This document shows positions 38,391 to 50,600 of a DNA stretch of 64,000 nt, piece after piece. Where the stretch lies: contig NZ_CP067100.1 in assembly GCF_016616235.1 (NCBI RefSeq), forward strand, positions 3,531,001-3,595,000. The letters run 5' to 3'. How positions within the stretch are numbered: position 1 is the stretch's first letter; every line of letters begins with the position of its first letter. The DNA comes from Bradyrhizobium diazoefficiens (GTDB lineage Bacteria > Pseudomonadota > Alphaproteobacteria > Rhizobiales > Xanthobacteraceae). A model generated the notes under the pieces. That model saw only the letters and a program-made list of their open reading frames with translations. It was not told the DNA's origin and searched no databases. The translations under genes and the position numbers were made by a program.

Positions 38391-38622
38391 GGTCTTAGAA
38401 CGGCGTCGATACGAAAGCGATATCGCGGTTCCAACCTTCCTGCCGCGTTCAACTGTTTCGCTCACCAATATCGTTAATCGTTAGTTAAGTATCATATATA
38501 TGTAACAGTATATGTGATACCCCGACGCACACGTTGCGTGCTCTCAGCGGCGGCCGCGAAACCGGCCGGTGCGGCGAGGCGGCCGCCCTAAGCAACGCCC
38601 ATTCCCGCTGGAGTGTGAACGC
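38391..38622. promoter_or_regulatory. Adhesin promoter region
   Basis: Downstream of the terminator is a 230-bp non-coding run. Its AT-rich core 38465-38520 contains TCGTTAATCGTTAG and an interrupted inverted repeat: GTATCATATATA (38489-38500) and TATATGTGATAC (38509-38520), 12-bp arms with one mismatch around TGTAACAG. A direct-repeat reading, TATATGTAACAG then TATATGTGATAC, is also possible. This is the most likely control site for the giant adhesin. Confidence 0.5.
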
Positions 38623-41600
38623 GTGACGATCGATCGGAAACCATCGGCCTTTTCGCTTCGCTGGCGCAGCATCCGGGCCGCGCTGCTCACCTCGACGGCC
38701 ATTCTGCCCGGACTGATCAGTCATCAGGCCCAGGCACGCAGTCTCACTCCGGGCAATTCGTCGGTGGCCCCGGCCACCGCGGCTCAGCTGGCTGCCGGAC
38801 AGGCGGCACAGCAGGCCGCAGCCGCGGGAGCGCAGGCGCAAGTCTCGCTCGCGCGCGCCGCTGCCGCATTTACCGCGGCACGCCAGGCGCAGCAGGACGC
38901 CGCCGCGGCGGCACAAGCTCTCAAGTCGACCTTCAACGGTGTCACGACCGGCGGCTTGATGCCGCTCGGCGGCGTCAAGGACGTCACCGCGCAGAGTGCC
39001 TGCGGCAATTCCTGCTCATCTCTCCAGCTCAACACGCCGGCCTCGTGGCAGAACGCCAGCACGACCTTCACCCAAACGGTCAAGGATGGACAGTACAAGG
39101 TCGACATCACCCAGACGCAGCAGAAGGCGATCCTGAACTGGGAGACGTTCAATATCGGCCGCAACACGTCGGTGAAGTTCGAGCAGCAGTCCGCGGATTG
39201 GACCGTGCTGAACCGCGTGACCGATCCGACCGGGTCCCCGACACAAATTCTCGGGCAGATGAGCGCGCTCGGCGGTGTCTACGTCATCAACCGCAACGGC
39301 ATCATTTTCGGCGCCGGCGCGCAGGTCAATGTTCATGCGCTGGTCGCCTCGAGCCTCGACGTCGGTGCGCTGGGTATGACGCAGAGCGCACGCGACAACT
39401 TCTTTCTGGGTACCGGCATCAATGGTCCGAACGCGTTTTCCGTGGCGCCGACGCGCCCGCCGCAGGTGCCGGGCGCACCGGATGACGGCGGTTACGCGCT
39501 GGAGAACAACAGCTGGGGTGACGTAAAGGTCCAGGCCGGTGCGTCGATCAAGACCAGCACGGTCGATCTGGATTCACCGGGCTTCATTTATCTGTTCGGC
39601 CGGAACGTCTCCAATGCGGGCACGCTCTCATCTCCCGCAGGCGAGGTCGCCATGGTGGCCGCCCGCAGCATCAGCCTGGTTTCCGGCGGCTTTTGGAAGC
39701 TGCCTTCGGCGGTGCTTCCCAGCGGTGTGACTTATCGCGGAACCGACTTCCAGATCACCCAGTTTTCCGACGTTTATCTAGCGGGCGAGTATAAAGATGG
39801 CGGCGGCCTCGCGATCACAAACAATTACGCGGCGGGGACGGGCCTGATCAGCAATGACGGCCTGATCGAAACGCCGCGCGGCATCACCCAGATGAACGGT
39901 GACCGGATCACGATCGGCAAGACCGGCGTCATCTCGGCGGATACCGGCATCACCCGTAACAGCATGGTGCTGCTGCGCGCTGCGACCAGCGTCGACCTGG
40001 AAGGCACCATCAGCTCGCTTCCCTACGACGATCCGTTGACCAGCAGCCTGCCGCAAGGTGGAGGCACGGGCAGCACCGTGCAGAGCTTCGCGCCGGCCTA
40101 TGTCGAACTGTCGGCCCAGACCTCGGTCACCGTAGGATCGAGCGGGCTGATATCGGCGCCCTCGGCGACCGTGGCGCTGCGCGCTATCGACCTCGGAACT
40201 GGGTTGAACGCTTCTTCTCTCTACACGAATACTACAACCGCCCTGTTTGGCACGCCGGGCGCCGCCCTCGGGCTCGGTGCAAGCGTCACCGGCCCGCAGC
40301 AGGTCCTACTCGAGGACGGCGCAACCGTCGATGTCGCGGGGCTGCAGAATGTTCTGCTCCCGGCCAGCTACAATTTCATTCCGTTCAAGCCGATCGGCCT
40401 CCCGTTCGCAGACATGCCGTTGCAGCGCGGCGGCGCATTGGATGGCCAGACGTTGTGGATCGACATCCGCGCGTCGGGGACGCGGAGCGACGGCACCACG
40501 TGGGTCGGAACACCGGTGGCTGATGCCAGTGGCACGATCAGCAACTACGGCCGCAGCATCCAGCAGCTCATGACGAGCGGCGGCGCCGTCAGCCTGCAAA
40601 CGGACCGGAACGCAATTGACGGGGTGACTCCCAGCCGCAGCGTGATTACGCAGTCCGGTTCGGTGATCAACGTCGCAGGCGGCAACGTCACTTATCTGCC
40701 GGGCATCGTCTCGACCAGCGTCCTGCTCGGGGCCGACGGCCGCAGATATAGCATGACGAACGCCGATCCTAACATGACCTATGTCGGGCTCGCCGGCACG
40801 TTCACGGTCGATCACTCGCGTTGGCGCGTGAAGGAGGTCTGGTCGACCGCGACGCAGACCTATCAGCCCGGCTATACCGAGGGGCACGACGCCGGCGGCA
40901 TCAACATCACCAGCGTCAGCCCGCAGCTCCAGGGCCAGATGTATTTCGGGTCCGCGGCGGGCGAGCGGCAAATCTCCCTTGGGCTCAAACCATCGGCGAC
41001 GAATGGCGTCACCGCCACGCAAGCCAAGGCCGACGAACTCCCCTCGCAGGGATATCTCACGCTCAATCTCGCGAGCAGCGTCGTGATCGGCTCAAGCCCC
41101 GATTCGACGTCCGGCGGGTTGGGCGTGACGAACCAGACCAAGCATATCGCCAACGTGCCGGACCCGCCGGAATTCGCGCCTGTTGTGAAGGGCGCGGATT
41201 TCACCCCGACCAGTGCGTACCAGACCATCCTGTCAGCCGAGACGCTGTCGAGCTACGGTCTCAGCCTGCTGAAGATCAACAGCAATGATCTGCTGGTCAC
41301 GCGCAATTCGGCCAACGACGCGGCAGGACTGCCCGACCTCAATTTCGCCGCCGGCGGAACGTTCTCGGCGACAACCGGCGGCGCCATCAGCGTCGCAGGT
41401 AACATCAAGGCCGCTGGCGGCCAGATCAGTCTCGTGACCGACGGCTATGCGTTTGCCAACGCAGCTAATACCGGAGCCCTCTTCCAGCGGGCCCAAACTG
41501 CATCCGGCAAGGACGATATCGTCGTCGAGGGCACCCTCGACGTCAGCGGCCGTTGGGTCAACGACACCGGCCAGCGCGGGACCGAGATGGGCGGCCCAGG

Positions 41601-44600
41601 ATACATCGACGGCGGTTCGATTTCGATTGCGACGAACAACAACAGCAACCTTATCAATGGCGCCGACACGACCGGCAGCATTCTGCTCGCGCAGGGATCT
41701 CTGCTGGACGCCTCGAGTGGCGGATACATTTCTTCGACCGGGACTGCCAAGACCGCCTCGACCGGAGTCATGGCCGGCCGTGGCGGCAGCATTTCACTGA
41801 CGACCTATCAGAGGGGTGCCGCGTGGCGCGACCCGAACGGTGGTTCGGGGCCTGAACGACCTACCACGGGCACTACCGCCCAGATCCAGCTCGACGGTAC
41901 GCTGCGGGCCTATGGCTTCGAGCGCAACGGCACGCTGACGCTGGGCGCGGCGAAGACGATCACGATCGACAGCACCGCGCATGCGGACGCGAGTTCGGGT
42001 ATCGTGACCGCCACCAGCACAGGGCTGGCGCCGGTCACGCTCGCAGCCTCGCGGCTGACAGGCGGCGGGTTTGGCGCCTATGTGATCGAATCGACTCCCG
42101 ACGGCTGGACCGGCACCAAGGCGGCCATCACCGTGGCCGCGGGTGTGAATCTAACGCTCCAGCAGCAGAACCTCTCGAGCATTGCCGACTACAGTAAGGT
42201 TGGGACCGGCAGCAAGATTGCCGACGTCGCGTCCCGGGCCCGCTTGCCGGACGATCAGCGCAAGGCGGTCGATCTCACGCTGAAATCGGACAACATCCTG
42301 CTGGACACCGGCGCCGTGATTACGACCGATCCGCAGGCGAAAATCAGCTTGGGCGGCATCCCCATCTACACGACTTCGGATCCAATCCGGGAGCAGGCGG
42401 CTCAGAACGTGCTGCTGCGCGGCAGCATTATCGATCATGGCGGCACGGTCGTCGTGAACGCGCAGAAGACCTGGCTCGCATCGCAGGCCAAGGTCGACGT
42501 CTCCGGAACATTTGTGGCGAACTCTCGTTTCGGGCAGCCGAAAGGCCAACTTGTCAGCGGTACGGTCCTGACCGGCGGCACATTTACCATCGAAGCTGCC
42601 ACGCCGAACGTTCAGGCCGGCACGCTCGCGAACACCTACACCCCGGGTGCTGTGCCATCCGGTACCTATGTCGTCGCCGAGCAGGGGGCTGTGGTCGATG
42701 TATCCGGCTACGCCACGTCGATCCAGGCCCAGGACGGCCACGGCGGCGCGGTGACGGTTCAGTCCTGGAGCGATGCCGGCACCGTCAAGGTCGATGCCGC
42801 CGCGTTCGTCTGGGGCGGCACCTTCGAAGCCAGGGGTGGACGCTCGGCCGACGGCACGCAGGTGATGTCGGCGGACGGCAAGACGCCGCTGGCCAATGGC
42901 GGCACCCTCATGCTCGGCGGCGCCGCGATGCTGCTGCAGCAGGATTCCGCCAATGTCACGGCAGCGCTGGCTGGAACCCTCGCAGGCGGCCCCGCGACGC
43001 TTGCCAACCTTGCCGGCAACGCGAATTCGCTCGTCGATCAGCTTGCCTCGGCGTCGGGGACGTCGTCTTCGATTTTCGCCGCAGTCGATCGGCTGAGCGC
43101 GTTCGAGAACGTCCTGCTCTACAGCGGCACGGCGCAAAATGGCGCCGCGCGAATCTTCACGGGCGTGTCGGGCAGCACCTACGGCATTGCCGCGCCGACA
43201 TTGAATCCGTTGTCGATCTCGGGCTCCGTGACCTGGACATCCAACGACGGCCTGTCCCGCCTCTACGTCGCGGCCAGCTCGATCAGCTCCACACAGTCTG
43301 GCAGCACAGTCACGCTGGCCGCGCCCTACATGCTGCTCACGGGCGGGGGCGGCAGCAGCAGCACCGCCGGCAGTTCGCTGCACCTGGGCTTCGAACGCAC
43401 CAAGGCGGGTGATCCGACATCGGACGTCATCATCGCCCGGACCATCGACGTCGAAAACGCCGCGTTTGCGGGCTTCAACGACATCCAGCTGAGGAGCTCC
43501 GGCGACATTCGTCTCAGCACTCCGAAGGTTGCCAACGGTCTCGCGACCTCGACGGATGCTCCGCGATTCAGCGGACAGATCGTGGCGGGTGGGGCCAACC
43601 TCATCCTCGACGCGCAGCGAATCTACCCGGTCTCAGATGTCGACTTCACCATTCAGACCACAGGCAACGTCACTTTCCAGGCCACTGCCGGCGGACGCAG
43701 CGACATTCCCCTGTCGGCCGGCGGCTCGCTCAGCGTCTATGCGGCGACCATCGACCAGAACGGCAACATCTTCGCCCCGCTCGGCAGAATCACGCTCGGC
43801 GATGACGGCACGGCGACCGGCAACACGTCGAAGATACCGACGACGTCGGTGACCCTTGCGCCCGGCAGCCTGACCTCGGTCACGCTCGCTGGTACCGTCG
43901 TGCCCTACGGCGAAACGATTGACGGCGTGAACTGGTATTACAACGCCAGTCTCCACCCTCTGCTGGCTGCGGCTAACGGGACGGAGCCAGTGCTGCCTTC
44001 GAAGGGGCTCGTGCTGAACGCGAGCGGCGTTGCGGTGAAGAAGGGCGCGACGATCGATACGCGCGGCGGCGGCGATCTTCAGGCGGCCGAGTGGATCCAG
44101 GGCAAGGGCGGCTCGCGCGACACGCTCGCGACGACCCCCTCGGGCCAGACCGTCTACGCGCTCGTTCCGTCGAGCAACGATCCGGTCGCAGCCCACGACA
44201 TCCATTTCACCACTGCGCGCAGCCTCGATGCCGGACAAACCGTCAAGGCGGGGGATGCCTACCCGCTGGCGGGACAGCAGATCTATCTCAACGGCAGCAC
44301 CGGCGTTCCGGCCGGCACCTATACGCTCTATCCGGGGCACTATGCGACCCTGCCTGGCGCCTTGCGCGTGGTCGACTATGGCAGCAATCTCGGGCGCAAC
44401 ATCCCATCGGGCACGACGCTGCCGGACGGCACCGTGCTGGTGACGGGACACTACGCCCAGTCGGTGCGGCCGGGAGCCTATTCGTCGGGCAGCGAGCTGT
44501 TCGCGATCCAGACCGGCGCGGTGTGGAAGCAGTACAGCGAGTACAGCTTCAACTCGGCCAACAGCTATTTCACCGACAAGGCCAATCACGACGGCGTCGC

Positions 44601-47600
44601 AATCCCGCGGCTGCCTGTCGACGCGGGCCGCATCGCGATCGTTGCGCAACAGCAGCTCCTTCTTGCTGCAACCGAGTTGAACGCGCCTGCCACGGATGGC
44701 CGCGGCGGCGAGCTCGATGTTTCGGTGAGCAAGCTCGCGGTGGTGAGCCCCAGCGTCAACGCGCAGACGTACGCGAACGCTGGCTACGTCGTCGTTGCGA
44801 GCGACCAGCTCAGCAGTTTCGAAAGCGTCTTGATCGGCGGCCTGCGCAGCGACACGGCCAAGGGTACCCTGATCACGGGAACCGCGTCCGAGCTCGTGGT
44901 GGATACGCCAGTCGATCCGTCGACGCAGACCGGCGGGCTGTTGCTCCCGGAGATCATGCTCGTGACCCAGTCGGGCACGACGACGCAGCAGACTGTCTCC
45001 TCGTCGTTCCAGGTCAACATCAGCGGGACCTGGTTCGATGGTACGTCCCAGTTCACCACCAATGCGCCCACGGCCACCGGCACCATCTCGATCGCCACCG
45101 GTAGCGTGATCAGGACCAGCGGGAGTGTTCATACGGGTGCGGGACGCAACTTCTATGTCGGCTCAAATCCGGGCGGCTACACAACGGCACAGCAAGTGGC
45201 CACGGCTCTCGGAGGAACGCTGGATTCCACCGGCACCGTCATCACCGGCGCCGATATCAACAAGATTCCTGTTAGCATTCCGGGGGTGTACGGCAGCAAC
45301 CCGTCCACAACCGTGTTGTCCAACTATTACAGCCAGGGTCTTGGCGGCCTGTTGGTCGCGTCTCAGGATTCTACGATTTCGATCGCGGGACCCTCAGGGT
45401 CGCCGCTGACGATCCAGTTCACCTCGCTGGCAGGCAGCCTCCCGGTGCGCGGCGCCGATGGCAGCGGCGGTCCTGCCACTGTCACTTTGCCGGGCGGCAA
45501 CGTCGGTCGCATCGAGATCGGGGCCGGCGCCCAAATCACGACCAACAACCTGTTCATGCAGGCAACTGCATCCAAGGACAGCATCGTCCTGAACAAATCC
45601 GTCACCGGCAATTCGAACGCACCGGCCGCCGTTATCACCGCGAACCAGGCGACAATCGCGGGCGGCAGCATCGGAATTGGAGCAAGCTCGCGCGACAGCG
45701 TGATCCTGAGCCAGACCAATCTGGATCAGCTCGCGGGCGTGAAGAACCTGAAGCTCGCCGCCGTCGCAGGCGACATCACCTTCTACGGCACCAACCTGAT
45801 CCAGACGGCGATGCAGGGGCTGACGCTCGATGCGCGCGCGGTCACGGGCACCGGCGGCAATAGCAGGATCGAGGTCGGCGGCACCGTGACGCTGGTGAAC
45901 ACCAGCGGCGCGACTGGTACGTCGGCGCAGGCCGGTGTCGGCGGAAGTCTCAGCATCGCCGCGACCGATGTCGTATTCGGGGGCGGCAGCCAGACGATCG
46001 CGGGATTCTCGCAAGTGAACCTCGCTGCCAGCGATCAGGTGCTGTTCAAAAATCAGGGCGCGCTGACGCTGGGGACTGGCGCCGACGTGGTCGGTCTCCA
46101 GATCGTCACGCCGCTGGTTTCGGTGGGTGGCAACACCTCGAAGGGCGGCGGATCGTTCGTCGTCGCCACGTCCGGCGCCGTCAATATCGGCGAAGCCATC
46201 GTCGGCGATCCCGGCAGCCCGCCTGTCCGCGCCAATGCGCCCAAGGACAAGGCTGACACCGGCGGCAGCTTGCTCGTCAAGGGCGGCAGCGTCAACGTCG
46301 GCGGCTTTGCCGATGATCAGGGCAAGCAGCGTTCGGGCAGCGTCATCCAGGCGCAGTCCGGCTCGATCACGCTGGAGGCGACGACGGGAGACGTCACGCT
46401 CGACCACAACGCCTATTTGTCGGCGCGCGGCTACGCCAAGAACTTGATCGACACCACGACCTATCTACCTGGCGGGAAGATCGTGCTGAAGGCCGATCTC
46501 GGCAACGTCGTCACGCGCGGCGCCAGCGCTTCGGCCAAGGGCAGCGACGCCAGCGTGATCGATGTGGCGCAGCCGGACGGCGGCATGGGTTATGGCGGAC
46601 AGGTCCAGATTCTCGCGACCGCCGGTCAGGCGACCGTGCTCGGGGATCTCCGCGGCAAGGGCGGCAACGGTCTCGGCGGTGGCCTGCTGATCGACGCCAA
46701 CAGGCTTCAGGTCGACAGCCAGGGCTTCACGCCGAGGGTGGCGCTCGATCCGCTCGCGGACAAGTTGCTGGCGGGCGGCTTCACAGGCGCGGTCGACATC
46801 CACACCCGGACCGGCGATCTGATCCTATCCGAAGGCCACACGCTCAAGGCCAATTCGGTCACGCTCACGGCGGACGACCAGACCTGGAACGGCAGCGACC
46901 CGACGCAGCAATTCGGACGCATCGTCGTCGCAGGCACGATCGACGCCAGCGGCTATGCCGGCAAGACGGCCGACGGCACCGGGCAGGCGGGTGGAAAGGT
47001 CAACCTTTACGCCGCCAACGAAATCGACCTGCTGACGACGGGCGTCATCAATGCATCGACCGAGCACAGCGATGAGCGCGGCGGCGATGTGACGATCGCG
47101 ATCGGCTGGGGCGCCAAGAGCAACGCGGGCATCGACCTCCAGCCGGGCTCGCGCATCGACGTCCATGGCGGCACCAAGGGCGGGTTGAGCGGCGGGACGG
47201 TCCTGGTCCGTGCGCCCAATGACGGCGGCAACGACGTCTACATCACGGAGATCGGATCGACGATCACCGGCGCCCGCGACGTCACAATCGAGTCGTTCGT
47301 CAGCTTCAGCACCAACGGCCAGGGCGGAATCGATGCGTCCTCGCTCGGCTGGAACGGCGTGCTCGATCCGGGCGGCTCGGTGGCGAAGACGAGCCTGAAG
47401 GTCAACACCGTGTATGTGCCTCCGGGCAGCGGCGGGTCCTACACCCAAGTCCCAGATGTGATCTTCTCTGCGCCTGCGATGTCGGCGACCGGCCTCAAGA
47501 GCATTTCGATCGCCTCGACCAGCAGCTGGTTCCACCTCGACCCCAATTTCGTCGGCGAAGTCGTGATCGAGGCGCCCGCGGGCGGACGCGCCGCAAGCGG

Positions 47601-50600
47601 CACCGTGACGACCGACGCGAACGGCGTTCCGACCTTCACCATCACCAATGCGGGCAGCGGCTTCACCGGCGCGCCGGCGACGATCCGCTTCTACAGCCAG
47701 GGCGTTCTGGTCAGTACGGCACACTTGACGAGCAGCGACTTCGCGAGCGCGCAGTTGACGACGACGGCCAATCAGGCCCAGGGCACCGCGGTGATGGGGC
47801 TCAAGAGCATCTCGATCGCCTCGACCAGCGGCTGGTATCACCTCGATCCCAACTTCTCGGGCAATGTGGTGATCCAGTCCGCCTCGGGCGGCGCTTCGGC
47901 GACCGGAACCGTGACGACGGACGCGAACGGCGTCCCGACCTTCACTATCACGGGCGCCGGCAGCGGCTTTACCGGCGCGCCATCCACGATCCTGTTCTAT
48001 CAGGGCGGCAAGCTCATTCTCACCGGGCATCTGACCGCCAACGATTTCGCCAGCACCGTGATGACGGTCGTCGGCGTCAATGTGACGAATGCCGGTGCGG
48101 GTTACGCCGTCGGCAGTAGTGCCACCCTCAGCTTCTCGGGTGGCGGCGCCGGCGCGACGCAGGCGGCTTCAGTGAGCGCGGACATGGATACGGCCGAGGC
48201 GACGGGCTCGGGGGCGTTTGCCAACGTGACGCTGCGGCAGTATGTGCAGGGCAACTTGACCTACAACACCAGCACTGAAGTCAAGCATTTCGGTTTCAGC
48301 GGTGCGATGGATCGGGTGGTCAAGCCGCTCGCCGACCGGCTCGGTTCAATGGTGCATCTGCGGCCCGGCGTCGAACTCGTCAGTCCGGATCCGACCATCA
48401 ACGGCGGCAACATCACGGTCGCCAGCAACTGGAATCTGGCCGCCGGCACGGTCGGGAAGCTGACGACCGACAATAAGTTCGACCCCAGCACCAGCTATGT
48501 CGATTTCGTCTACCGCTACCTGGCAAATTACGGAAGCGTGGACGCTCCGAAATACGGGGTCGAAGCCGGCGCGCTGACACTGCGCGCCCTCAACAACATC
48601 AACGTGAACGCCTCGATCTCCGATGGGTTCTTCCAATTCGGGGACTACCTGAACGCGACCTACAAGGGTGACGTCAGGACCTATCTCGCTAAACCTCCTG
48701 CACGCACAATCGACGGTAACAACCTGAACAATTACCTACCGGCTCCGATCGCGCCGTACAAGACGACCGGAAATGTGATCAGCCCGACTGCGCTCGACCT
48801 CAATGAGGCAGATCTGTTCCCGCACATGCTCAATGTCTGCGTTAGCCATTGTGGGGATGCCGACTCTGCGCCGCACGATCCGATCGCGATCACCAATCCC
48901 GGCTCGTGGTCCTACCGTCTGACGGCCGGCGCCGACATGGGAAGCGCCAATCCAAACGCGATGCAGCCGCTCGCAAGCGTGAGCGGCCGTGGTGCTGGAG
49001 ATGTCATCGTAAACAACCACGTCCCGGCCACGGACATCGCGGCGGATCTCAATCTTCCGACCATGGTGCGGACCGGCACCGGCAGCATCTCGATCGCGGC
49101 CGCGCGCGACGTCAGCTTCGCCGATACCGTCGCGCCGGGCGTCATCTATGCCGCGGGCGTGAACACGGCGCGATACGCCAACCCGTATGATGCGTCCGGC
49201 AAGGTGACCGATGTCAACGGCTTCCTTGAGCCGCAGCTGTTGAGCTATGGCAGCCCGAAGCAGGGCAACGTCGAGGTGGTCTACGGGGCACCGACTGCCG
49301 CAGCATTCCCCGTTGCTGCGGGAGACGTATCGGTCGTCGCGCAGCAGGACATCAAGGGGTACAGGAACGTCACGACGACGAACCCACTCACTAAAACCGC
49401 CGTCCTGTGGAACGCCTACTATACACCCTGGCTGATCTCCCATGCCGGCGCGACGGACTCGGCCGGCGCCCCAACGCTGGGCGCAGGCGTGTTCGCTCCT
49501 GCCTCAGGCAGCATTGGATCGCAGACTGCCTGGTGGATTCAGTACGCCAGCTTCCGGGAGGGAATTCTCTCGGCCGGCGGCAACGTCAATGTGGTGGCGG
49601 GACGCGATCTGGTCGATGTTTCGGTCTCGCTGCCTACGACCGGGCGGGTCACCGGAGGACTTGGCGCGCTGAGCACGCCGCAGACCCAGCTCTACGGCAG
49701 CGGTAACATGACGGTGCGGGCGGGCCGCAATCTGCTGGGTGGCTCGTATTACGAAGGCTCGGGTCACGCGAGCATCCAGGTCAGCGGCATCGTGGATGCC
49801 AAGGGCACGATCACGCTCAGGGACCTTACGACCGCGCCCAATTACACGCTGCTGGCGGTGGACACTGGCCAGATCAGCATGATCGCGGGCGGATCGATGG
49901 CGATCGGCGGCGTGGTCAACCCGGCCCAGTTGCACGTTCAGTCGCCGACGCAGAGCAATCCCGCGGGTAAGGGGGCCGGCCTTCTCATGAACACCTACGG
50001 ACCGGATAGCGCGGTCAATCTGGTTGCGATCACCGGAAACCTGAATATCGCGATGCCGCAGACCTTCGGTACGACCCCCTGGCGCAACCCCGGATTGACC
50101 TACCCTGCGAGCTTCACCGCTATCGCGGCGGGCGGGGATATCACCACAAACGGGCTCGTGACCAATTCATCGACTCTCAATCCCGGATTGCCCGGCATCG
50201 TCCTGACCGGCTCGCAGAATGGCACGTTTGAGTTGCTCGCGCAGGGCAGCATCGATCTGACGGGGGGGTACACCAATCTCTCCACCATCGCGCCGTCCAT
50301 TTCGGCGGGACCTTCCCTGCTGGATACGGCGTTCGACCCCTACCAGCCCAATAACGGCATGACAGGCGCCTCCAGTTCCGCATTGCTGGCCCACCGGGAC
50401 GATCACGATACCAACCCTGCGCGCATCTACGCCGTGTCGGGCGACGTCTCGGCGGTGGCGACCATGACAAGCTTCATACCGACTGGCGCGATCACTTCGG
50501 CCACGCCGATTGACTATTCGAGGATCGAACTCAACCGGCCGGCGAAGATCTACGCCGGCCGTGACATTCTCAATCTCAATCTCATCGCCCAGAACGTCGC

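Noticed and set aside
42151..46407. Several long minus-strand frames opposite the adhesin (for example 42151-43383, 43633-45132 and 45394-46407)
   Set aside because: All are antisense to the well-supported adhesin frame and show shadow composition.
47491..48102. Possible CRISPR or satellite array
   Set aside because: The repeats are coding, 306 bp long and only two in number, with protein-level conservation; there are no regular spacers.
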